A DNA stretch of 27,271 bases. It comes from a virus. A model generated the notes under the pieces. The model saw only the letters and a list, made by a program, of their open reading frames with translations, searched no databases and was not told where the DNA came from. This document shows positions 5,499-10,452 of this stretch, piece by piece. The position numbers and the translations under genes were made by a program. Within the stretch, counting starts at the first letter, position 1. Every line of letters begins with the position of its first letter. Where the stretch lies: positions 1-27,271 of IMG/VR virus record IMGVR_UViG_3300044515_000034; one strand, 5' to 3'.

Positions 5499-6515
5499 GT
5501 GGCGGCCGTGGGGAAAACCCGAAAAAAGAACAAACACCTGCCGCGGCGCATGTACCAGCAGCACGGCGCCTATTGGTACGTCGATCGTGGCAACAAGTGG
5601 CATCCGCTCGGAAAAGACTACGCCGAGGGCCTCCGACGCTATGCGGGGCTCGTGGAGGCCTCCGCCAGCAATGCCCGGGTCGACCTCCTGATCGGCCGGT
5701 ACGAAAACGAGATCCTGCCCCACCGATCGAAGGAGACGACCAAAGGCCGCAAGCAGCAGTTCAAGCGAATCCGGAAGGTTTTTGGCCACATGGCGCCTCG
5801 GGACATCCAGGGCGCGGATGCCTGGGACTACATGCGCGAGAACGGCGGGACGCAGCAGGCCAGACACGAGATCAGCGCCCTATCGGCGGTCCTCGGCTGG
5901 GCGGTCAAATGGCGGGCAATCGAGGTCAATCCGTTCACGAATCTACGCCTCGAGGGATTCAAGCCGCGGGACCGGTATGTGACCGATGCGGAATTCATGG
6001 CGGTGCGCTCGATCGCCCTCCCGATGATCCGGTACTGTATGGATATCACTCTGATCACATCGCTCCGCCAGGGCGATATTCTGAGTCTCGAGCGAAAACA
6101 CATCGCCAATGGCGTCCTGACCATCACGGCGAGCAAGACCAAGAAAAGCAAGAAGAGCAAGGCGCAGTCATTCCCGGTCGCCGGCGACCTCAAGGCTGCG
6201 ATCGACGAGGCGCTTGGGACGTCGCCGCAGCTGCGGCCTCACGTCATCGTCAACCGCAAAGGCCGGCGGTACACGATGAACGGCTTTCAGGCGAACTGGC
6301 AGCGGCTCATGCGCAAAGCCTTGAAGAAGGGCCTCATCCAGGAGCGATTCACGTTCCACGATATCCGAGCGAAGAATCTGTCGGAGGCCGACACGCTCGA
6401 GGAGGCGCGTGCACGAGCTGGTCATGCGGATGCTGCGATCACCGATCGGGTCTATAGAAGACTGCCGCAATCCACCACGGTGGCCGACATCAGCCGCCTG
6501 GTGCGAAAGACTTAG
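5499..6515 (+). CDS. int: Tyrosine recombinase (phage integrase)
   Basis: This integrase has about 338 residues counted from GTG 5499, which directly follows the DUF4224 stop; GTG 5508 is an alternative. The N-terminus (KNKHLPRRMYQQHGAYWYV, GKDYAEGLRRYA) is the arm-binding type often seen with DUF4224 partners. A SAM-like core-binding domain follows at about residues 60-145. The catalytic domain shows Arg190 (TSLRQGDIL), His287 and Arg290 (HDIRAKN), His309 (AGHADAAITD) and nucleophile Tyr319 (RVYRR). It would catalyse integration and, with a directionality factor, excision at the tRNA-derived core 55 bp downstream. All catalytic residues that can be checked are present. Confidence 0.93.
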   Translation: MAAVGKTRKKNKHLPRRMYQQHGAYWYVDRGNKWHPLGKDYAEGLRRYAGLVEASASNARVDLLIGRYENEILPHRSKETTKGRKQQFKRIRKVFGHMAPRDIQGADAWDYMRENGGTQQARHEISALSAVLGWAVKWRAIEVNPFTNLRLEGFKPRDRYVTDAEFMAVRSIALPMIRYCMDITLITSLRQGDILSLERKHIANGVLTITASKTKKSKKSKAQSFPVAGDLKAAIDEALGTSPQLRPHVIVNRKGRRYTMNGFQANWQRLMRKALKKGLIQERFTFHDIRAKNLSEADTLEEARARAGHADAAITDRVYRRLPQSTTVADISRLVRKT

Positions 6516-6524
6516 GGCCGCAAT

Positions 6525-6556
6525 TTTTATTAGACACTTCGACGTTTTATTAGACA
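6525..6556 (+). repeat. Direct repeats TTTTATTAGACA, putative integrase arm sites (left)
   Basis: Exact copies occur at 6525-6536 and 6545-6556, spaced 20 bp start to start (about two helical turns), immediately left of the tRNA core. Arm-type sites of tyrosine integrases are short direct repeats of this kind. The assignment is by position and repetition only. Confidence 0.65.
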
Positions 6557-6570
6557 GCCGCGTAGAAATA

Positions 6571-6617
6571 TGGTGCCCCGGGCCGGAATCGAACCGGCGA
6601 CCTAGCGCTTAGGAGGC
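6571..6617 (-). other. Att core: 3' half of tRNA-Arg(CCU)
   Basis: Read on the minus strand it gives an anticodon loop CTCCTAA (anticodon CCU), a five-base variable loop AGGTC, a perfect T-arm (GCCGG, loop TTCGATT, CCGGC), the seven-base 3' acceptor strand CCGGGGC, discriminator A and CCA. There is no 5' half (no D-arm or 5' acceptor strand), so it is not a complete tRNA gene. Integration with this core would rebuild the 3' half of the host tRNA-Arg gene. Confidence 0.85.
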
Positions 6618-6670
6618 AATACGCCGATCGAGGTTAAATGTCTGGCGGGATTCGAAAATCAGGAATTCAC

Positions 6671-6745
6671 TGTCTAATAAAATTATGCCAGATCGCGTCG
6701 GTTTATGCCTATTTCTGTAGATATCGACCTTGGAATATTAGACAC
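6671..6745. repeat. Inverted and degenerate copies of the TTTTATTAGACA repeat (right)
   Basis: TGTCTAATAAAA at 6671-6682 is the exact reverse complement of the left repeats, and AATATTAGACAC at 6734-6745 is a degenerate direct copy. Copies on both sides of the core fit P and P' arms of an attP. Confidence 0.6.
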
Positions 6746-6783
6746 TTTTAGGCCTTCCCAGGGCCCTGATGGAGGAGATGAAC

Positions 6784-6957
6784 ATGGATGAACTTCCATT
6801 CGAAACTTACGAAAGAATCCTGCATCAGTCGTGGCCCGGAGGTACCTCGGAGCGTGTCGTGAATTTGTTGCATACCTACGGAATCAAGTACCAGCCTGGC
6901 AGCGCGGAAGCTAACCTCGCTTTGCAGGCGGAGTTGATCCGAGAGCATAGGTCCTGA
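6784..6957 (+). CDS. Hypothetical 57-residue protein
   Basis: ATG 6784 is preferred over ATG 6769 and 6778 because GGAGGA at 6771-6776 sits seven bases upstream of it. The product starts MDELPFETYERILHQSW, is helical and acidic, and ends LALQAELIREHRS. It has no membrane segment or recognised domain. It lies between attP and a hairpin at 6968-6999, apparently as a single-gene unit. Being next to attP on the non-integrase side it could be cargo or an attachment-associated regulator; neither is supported by a motif. Confidence 0.5.
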   Translation: MDELPFETYERILHQSWPGGTSERVVNLLHTYGIKYQPGSAEANLALQAELIREHRS

Positions 6958-6967
6958 TGGGGGCGGC

Positions 6968-6999
6968 GAGGAATGCCTGGCGCCAAGGCAGGCATCCTC
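6968..6999 (+). terminator. Strong hairpin after the 6784 gene (possible terminator)
   Basis: An 11-bp stem (GAGG plus ATGCCTG pairing with CAGGCAT plus CCTC, one bulged A at 6972) closes a nine-base loop. It begins 10 bases after the stop at 6957. No long T run follows (TTGGGCGC), so it is at best an imperfect intrinsic terminator; an RNA-stabilising or processing hairpin is the alternative. Confidence 0.45.
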
Positions 7000-7081
7000 T
7001 TGGGCGCAAGCCGTTGGCGGGATTTGACTTTGCAGGTTTCAGAGTGTGGGGAATCTCACAGGGTTACCAGGACATAAGCCC

Positions 7082-7109
7082 TTGATTGGCTTAGATCGGC
7101 TATGCTAAT
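7082..7109 (+). promoter_or_regulatory. Weak candidate promoter before the membrane protein gene
   Basis: TTGATT (7082-7087) is followed after 16 bases by GCTAAT (7104-7109), four of six matches to the -10 consensus, 35 bases before ATG 7144. It lies after the hairpin at 6968-6999, where a new promoter would be expected. The match is weak. Confidence 0.25.
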
Positions 7110-7143
7110 TCCCCACGGAAAAACAGCAGGGAGCAGCCAGTTT

Positions 7144-7323
7144 ATGGACGAACCACCAGTCAAGCTGACGCCCGTCACGATCGTCGATTTCGATATGCCC
7201 ATTTGGTCGATGATGAGCTTCATGATCAAGCTCGCGATCGCCGCGATTCCCGCGGCCTTCATCATTGCCGCCGGGTACGCCGGCGTCGTCTATCTGTTTG
7301 TAGTCTTGGGGAGGCACGGATGA
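7144..7323 (+). CDS. Small membrane protein
   Basis: This 59-residue protein starts at ATG 7144, ten bases after a GGGAG site; ATG 7102 in the same frame lacks one. Residues 1-20 are polar (MDEPPVKLTPVTIVDFDMP). Residues 21-56 are strongly hydrophobic (IWSMMSFMIKLAIAAIPAAF then IIAAGYAGVVYLFVVLG), enough for one long or two short membrane spans. Its TGA overlaps the ATG of the lipoprotein gene (ATGA), so the two are coupled. It runs opposite to the lysis cassette, so it is more likely an accessory or lysogenic-conversion gene than the holin, although that cannot be excluded. Confidence 0.65.
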   Translation: MDEPPVKLTPVTIVDFDMPIWSMMSFMIKLAIAAIPAAFIIAAGYAGVVYLFVVLGRHG

Positions 7324-7703
7324 GCGTTCGAATTCTGGCAGGGTTTGTGCTGGCGGGAATTCTGGCGGGATGTACGTCGATTCCAGCGATCGAGCATGCG
7401 AGCTCGCCCGAGAAGCTCAAGACCTTTTCGACGCAGGCTCTGTGCGATGCCTATGGTCACTCCAATCAGGCGCGGCTCCTCGACGAGCTGCGCGGCCGCG
7501 GCCAATTCAGCGATCAGGATCTCGAGGCGATCGGCGCGCATGCGATGCGGGTGGGGATGACGGACAAGGCGGCGCAATGCAGCTGGGGGACGGATTACGC
7601 GGTGTTCAAGGTCGCGGGCGGGGATTCGGTGAGATGGGTGTACCTGCTGAAGACCAGCACCCTGTTCGTCGATAATGGCGCGGTGACAGGCTTCCAGAAT
7701 TGA
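7320..7703 (+). CDS. Predicted lipoprotein
   Basis: This 127-residue protein has a classical lipoprotein signal peptide: MSVR, hydrophobic core ILAGFVLAGI, and lipobox LAGC, with the acylated Cys at residue 18. The mature part includes LCDAYGHSNQARLLDELRGRG and DLEAIGAHAMRVGMTDKAAQCSWG, with two further Cys (STQALCDAYG and AQCSWG) that could form a periplasmic disulfide. Similar short lipoproteins occur in bacterial chromosomes and prophages without known roles. It is coupled to the membrane protein upstream. A moron that alters the lysogen envelope, for example superinfection exclusion, is plausible but inferred. Its stop lies three bases from the converging spanin gene stop. Confidence 0.7.
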   Translation: MSVRILAGFVLAGILAGCTSIPAIEHASSPEKLKTFSTQALCDAYGHSNQARLLDELRGRGQFSDQDLEAIGAHAMRVGMTDKAAQCSWGTDYAVFKVAGGDSVRWVYLLKTSTLFVDNGAVTGFQN

Positions 7704-7706
7704 GCG

Positions 7707-8183
7707 TTACCGACTGATCGGCTGCCGTCGGCGGAAGGCGGCTAGAAGATCGTCGGCCTCGTCAGCAATGGCGAGCAGTCCCGGCCGGATGTCTCCGCTT
7801 CCTTGAGACACGCTTCCATTTCCGTCCGGAAGTGACCCGGCGGCGGTAGGTCCAGCGCCTGCGTTTCCGCCGGCGGGCAGGAGGGGACCGGGGGCTGATG
7901 GACACACCCGCAAAGCAACGCCAGGAAGAGGACCCGCGCGCAAATCGCGAAGCAATGCAGTTTCCCTGTCATGTCGGTCGTCCTGGGCTTGGGTTTGGAG
8001 TTCTCGCGCCTGCCATGCATCCGCCAGGGCGCCGAGCTGGACGGCATGGGCGGCTTCCTGCGCGGTTTTAGCTTTCGCGGCATCCAAGCGTCCGGAGAGG
8101 GCGCCGAAGTAAAAGCCGCCGCCCGCGAGCGCTACGGCGGCCGCGCCTATCGCATACAGTTTGACGACCGGTGGCATGATCAC
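7707..8183 (-). CDS. i-spanin (Rz-like)
   Basis: This protein of about 158 residues has an N-terminal transmembrane segment (YAIGAAAVALAGGGFYFGAL) followed by an Ala/Gln-rich helical, coiled-coil-prone region up to about residue 75 (AAKAKTAQEAAHAVQ, then WQARELQTQAQDDRHDRE). This is the topology of Rz inner-membrane spanins, which bridge to Rz1 and fuse inner and outer membranes at lysis. The start is GTG 8183, overlapping the preceding stop as GTGA, or ATG 8177. The C-terminal half is Gly/Pro-rich because it overlaps the o-spanin gene read in another frame. Assignment rests on topology and the embedded partner rather than on conserved residues. Confidence 0.82.
   Translation of the reverse strand: MIMPPVVKLYAIGAAAVALAGGGFYFGALSGRLDAAKAKTAQEAAHAVQLGALADAWQARELQTQAQDDRHDRETALLRDLRAGPLPGVALRVCPSAPGPLLPAGGNAGAGPTAAGSLPDGNGSVSQGSGDIRPGLLAIADEADDLLAAFRRRQPISR
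7742..7972 (-). CDS. o-spanin (Rz1-like lipoprotein) embedded in the Rz-like gene
   Basis: This 76-residue ORF lies entirely inside the i-spanin gene in a different frame, the classical Rz/Rz1 arrangement. It starts at ATG 7972 (MTGKLHCFAICARVLFLALL) with a lipobox LCGC, acylated Cys at residue 23. A Pro-rich mature part follows (HQPPVPSCPPAETQALDLPPPG), which is typical of Rz1, and then a short helical tail (RTEMEACLKEAETSG). The protein would sit in the outer membrane and bind the Rz-like protein across the periplasm. The combination of embedding, lipobox and proline content makes this assignment strong. Confidence 0.87.
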   Translation of the reverse strand: MTGKLHCFAICARVLFLALLCGCVHQPPVPSCPPAETQALDLPPPGHFRTEMEACLKEAETSGRDCSPLLTRPTIF

Positions 8184-8608
8184 AGCTTCGGCGGTTCCTT
8201 ACCGTCGGTCAGCCATTCTTTGATCTGCCCGGGCAATGCGCGCACCCGGTCGGTCAGCAAATCGCCAGCCCGGATGAGGTGCTGCACCCGCTCTTTGAGG
8301 CTGGTCATCTGCCCCCGGAATTCGTTGCTATCCATGGTCTGACGCTCGACGAAGTCGTACATCGTCTGCTTACTGAGCTTAGTGTCGCTGCGAACGGCAT
8401 CGACGGCGTTCGAGACGTGCTTTCGGGTCGCGTCGTTCTCAAACTTCACGACACCCTTCAGGGTCTCCCCATTGTCGACCGCGCCCTCGGCGAGCTGGTC
8501 GCTCACCTGATTCAGGCGCCGGCGGTGCAGGATCGTGAGCACCAGTATCGCTATCGCCACCGCGAGGGTGGTCCAGGCGAGATAGAGCAACGTTCGATGT
8601 TCGCTCAC
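8180..8608 (-). CDS. Membrane-anchored coiled-coil protein of the lysis cassette
   Basis: This 142-residue protein starts at GTG 8608, overlapping the preceding stop (GTGA). An N-terminal membrane segment (LAWTTLAVAIAILVLTIL, about residues 9-27) is followed by a basic patch HRRR and a long, charged helical region likely to form coiled coil (NQVSDQLAEGAVDNGETLKG, TKLSKQTMYDFVERQ, QMTSLKERVQHL). DUF-type proteins with this topology occur next to phage lysozyme genes. It may be a lysis accessory protein or an antiholin-like regulator. Its own stop overlaps the i-spanin start. Confidence 0.6.
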   Translation of the reverse strand: MSEHRTLLYLAWTTLAVAIAILVLTILHRRRLNQVSDQLAEGAVDNGETLKGVVKFENDATRKHVSNAVDAVRSDTKLSKQTMYDFVERQTMDSNEFRGQMTSLKERVQHLIRAGDLLTDRVRALPGQIKEWLTDGKEPPKL

Positions 8609-8982
8609 TTGGACCGTCTCCTCGCATGCGGTGGTGATTCAGCGATCCCATGAACGTGGTCCCACTCCTCACGCTGACGGTCGACCTCATCGGCAATATT
8701 ATCGAGTTTCACGCCCATTTCGCCGACGGCCTTATCAATTTTGTTGAGCATGTCCCGATCCCGGTCGCGCTGCGCGGCAGCCTCTTTGCGATCCTGCTCG
8801 AGCGCAGGGACGGTCTCCTTGAATCGGCGCATATCGGACTGCATGTTGACAATCCATGTAATCGCGACCACGAGCACGGTGACCAGCGTGCCGATCGCCG
8901 ACCAGAGGACCGTCGGGGTGACGCGCCTCCTGACGTATGCGATGACCGCCGTGGTTGAGCCGAAGTCGGGCTTGTGATCCAC
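8605..8982 (-). CDS. Membrane-anchored coiled-coil protein of the lysis cassette
   Basis: The start is uncertain. GTG 8982 lies two bases after the stop of the preceding 24-residue ORF and is preferred; GTG 9036 would add 18 residues and overlap that ORF. From 8982 the product has about 125 residues: a short basic N-terminus (VIAYVRRRVTP), one membrane segment (WSAIGTLVTVLVVAITWIV) and a charged helical C-terminal part (TVPALEQDRKEAAAQRDRDR, KIDKAVGEMGVKLDNIADEV) that looks like coiled coil. It resembles the next protein in layout but not obviously in sequence. A holin partner or lysis accessory role is inferred from place only. Confidence 0.55.
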   Translation of the reverse strand: MDHKPDFGSTTAVIAYVRRRVTPTVLWSAIGTLVTVLVVAITWIVNMQSDMRRFKETVPALEQDRKEAAAQRDRDRDMLNKIDKAVGEMGVKLDNIADEVDRQREEWDHVHGIAESPPHARRRSK

Positions 8983-8984
8983 AC

Positions 8985-9059
8985 CTATGGGATATCCGGC
9001 GGCTTCGGGTTGAACCAGGCCCAGAAATCTTTCCACAAGGCTTTGAGTTTGGCGATCAT
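8985..9059 (-). CDS. Putative 24-residue Trp-rich small protein
   Basis: ATG 9059 overlaps the stop of the upstream gene (ATGA) and has a good ribosome site (GAAGGA, about seven bases upstream). The peptide begins MIAKLKALWKDFWAWF and ends NPKPPDIP: a cationic, aromatic, amphipathic helix with a Pro-rich tail. Its stop is two bases before GTG 8982 of the next gene. The strong ribosome site and exact coupling support translation; it could be a genuine microprotein or a leader for the next gene. Confidence 0.45.
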   Translation of the reverse strand: MIAKLKALWKDFWAWFNPKPPDIP

Positions 9060-9301
9060 GGCAGTTCCTTCAATGTCTGATGGGTGCCGGTCGATTCTTG
9101 GATGGCCGTGGTCGCAGCGTGGACCACTTCGACCTTGGCGGCCGTATCTCGAGTCAGGGCGGTGTTCTCATCGATCTTGCGGCCGTTCTCGCGTGAGCGG
9201 CGGGTCTGCAGGATCTGCAGCACCAGGTTACCGATGACCGTGACGAGTGTGCCCACGGCGGTGATGCTGGCAGCGATGTCGCCGGAGAGACTCAAGGTCA
9301 T
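9056..9301 (-). CDS. Small membrane protein, holin candidate
   Basis: This 81-residue protein starts at ATG 9301, overlapping the endolysin stop (ATGA). It has a polar start (MTLSLSGD), one membrane segment (IAASITAVGTLVTVIGNLVL, residues about 9-28), then a basic patch QTRRSRENGRK and a soluble, mildly acidic tail. A single-span protein with a basic cytoplasmic flank directly beside an endolysin fits a class III-like holin or holin accessory protein. The 65-residue two-span protein upstream of the endolysin is the rival holin candidate. Confidence 0.6.
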   Translation of the reverse strand: MTLSLSGDIAASITAVGTLVTVIGNLVLQILQTRRSRENGRKIDENTALTRDTAAKVEVVHAATTAIQESTGTHQTLKELP

Positions 9302-9822
9302 GCGAATTCTCCGCCGGCGTCGCCATAGGCCTGCACCAGGTTCGCCATTGGCGTCTGGGGCTGCCCTGAAGTGCTCCCGGGCAAGCTCGCCCAGATCGGA
9401 TGGCATCTGGCGATCGCGTCCTCGAGGCGCCCTGAGTTCACGAGCTCGAGCGCGCCCTGCTTCTTGATGAGCTGGACGCCAATGTCGTCCTGGGCGGCCG
9501 GTCCGAAATTGGACAACAGAAGCACGTGTTTCCAACCGAGCCACGTCGGACAGGTAATCTGATAGCGGCCCGCCGCGGTCGAGACGCAGCCGGGCTTGAG
9601 ACCCAACTTGATGCAGTACTCATCCTTGAGGCCTTCGCCGCCCCACTCGCGGGTGCCGTCCGGGCGCTCCTCATGGGGATGCCAGTTGAGATCCTGGATG
9701 ATATGGCGTTTGCCATAGCAGACGCGATAGGGGTCGACGAGCGCACCGCTGGCATCACGGACCTCATCGACCCCCTCGCTATGCGCCACCATGGTGAGGA
9801 AGGCGCCGACGTTGGGCGTCAT
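9298..9822 (-). CDS. Endolysin, lambda R-type lytic transglycosylase
   Basis: The 174-residue product matches phage lambda gpR in length and motifs: FLTMVAHSEG with catalytic Glu16, STAAGRYQITCPTW, the FGPAAQDDIGVQLIKKQGAL block, then AIARCHPIWASLPGSTSGQ and an AGG near the C-terminus. It cleaves the MurNAc-GlcNAc bond of peptidoglycan by transglycosylation, forming a 1,6-anhydro product. No signal or SAR anchor is present, so export needs a holin. ATG 9822 overlaps the preceding stop (TAATG). The loop after HSEG (about residues 25-75) differs from lambda, with extra residues around RHIIQDLNWHPHEE. Confidence 0.93.
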   Translation of the reverse strand: MTPNVGAFLTMVAHSEGVDEVRDASGALVDPYRVCYGKRHIIQDLNWHPHEERPDGTREWGGEGLKDEYCIKLGLKPGCVSTAAGRYQITCPTWLGWKHVLLLSNFGPAAQDDIGVQLIKKQGALELVNSGRLEDAIARCHPIWASLPGSTSGQPQTPMANLVQAYGDAGGEFA

Positions 9823-10019
9823 TAGTGCGTGCCGCTGATCGGATGAAGCGCGATCACGATGCCGTTGACCATCAGGGACAGGAGCCACAGGAACATGCCT
9901 AACCAGCCCCATTGCGGCTTGCCGGATGGTCGCGGAAATAGATTGAAGGCCGCGAAGAAGAGGAACAAGAGCGCGGCCAGTTGGAGGATGAAGGGAAAGA
10001 TATTAAAGCTGCTGCTCAT
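9822..10019 (-). CDS. Two-span small membrane protein, holin candidate
   Basis: This 65-residue protein has two hydrophobic segments (FPFILQLAALLFLFFAAFNLF and GMFLWLLSLMVNGIVIAL) joined by a short polar turn RPSGKPQWGW. This is class II holin-like topology. An AGGAGA site six bases before ATG 10019 is strong. It is the first gene of the lysis cassette and its stop overlaps the endolysin start (TAATG), the usual holin-endolysin order. The family is not recognised, so the holin call rests on topology and position. Confidence 0.62.
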   Translation of the reverse strand: MSSSFNIFPFILQLAALLFLFFAAFNLFPRPSGKPQWGWLGMFLWLLSLMVNGIVIALHPISGTH

Positions 10020-10029
10020 CGGAGTTCTC

Positions 10030-10452
10030 CTAGCTAGATAGATCCGCGCGGAGCGCGGCGATTTGATCGTCGATCGATTTCAATCGGTCCACGGCGCCCG
10101 GGACGTTCAGGGCGAGCTCGCGCATGGCCCGGATGCCCTTCGCCTCGAGCGCGCCGATCCCGGCGAGCGCATCGCGGCGGCGGCCGAGTGCTGCCTGCGC
10201 GGAAGGGCTCAATTGCCAGCGCTTCGCGTCCGCATTCCATTCATGCGATGGGGATGGTTGCGGCGGCTGATAGTCGACGATCTCGCCCGTGGCGATGTCC
10301 ATTTGCTGGGACAAATGGTCATAATCGCCTTCGATCGGTACGTACCCCGCCGGCACTTGGTTTCGAAGATGCTCCGGATCCTCCGACGTCGACCAGTACT
10401 TGGTATCCGAAAAAAGCCCGGTTTGCGCGTGATAGAACGAGTAGGCAATCAT
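10030..10452 (-). CDS. Tail-associated protein (possible tail-tip or fibre accessory)
   Basis: This 140-residue protein begins MIAYSFYHAQTGLFSD, continues with VPAGYVPIEGDYDHLSQQMD, then GEIVDYQPPQPSP, and ends in a helical region with a paired-helix look (AQAALGRRRDALAGIGALEA, DRLKSIDDQIAALRADL). The layout (small beta domain, Pro linker, C-terminal helices) is seen in phage proteins encoded just after the tail-tip gene, sometimes acting as fibre assembly chaperones or short fibre components. ATG 10452 overlaps the tail-tip gene stop (ATGA). Function is inferred from place. Confidence 0.6.
   Translation of the reverse strand: MIAYSFYHAQTGLFSDTKYWSTSEDPEHLRNQVPAGYVPIEGDYDHLSQQMDIATGEIVDYQPPQPSPSHEWNADAKRWQLSPSAQAALGRRRDALAGIGALEAKGIRAMRELALNVPGAVDRLKSIDDQIAALRADLSS

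Larger units (their letters stand above)
6516..6783. other. attP region
   Basis: This is the intergenic stretch between the integrase and the next small gene. It holds a tRNA 3'-half core (6571-6617) flanked by repeats of TTTTATTAGACA on both sides. The base composition is visibly more AT-rich than the coding neighbours. Arm-type repeats on both sides of a tRNA-like core next to int is the layout of a functional attP. The core and repeats are listed separately. Confidence 0.75.

Noticed and set aside
5573-6457. 294-codon ORF in another frame of the integrase
   Set aside because: The integrase frame carries all catalytic residues; this frame is low-complexity and Gln/Arg/Pro-rich.
6571-6617. 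attL or attR of an integrated prophage
   Set aside because: Phage-type genes and arm-like repeats lie on both sides of the core, and no host gene is recognisable on either side.
6571-6620. Complete tRNA gene
   Set aside because: Only the 3' half from the anticodon loop to CCA is present; no D-arm or 5' acceptor strand follows, so it is an att core.
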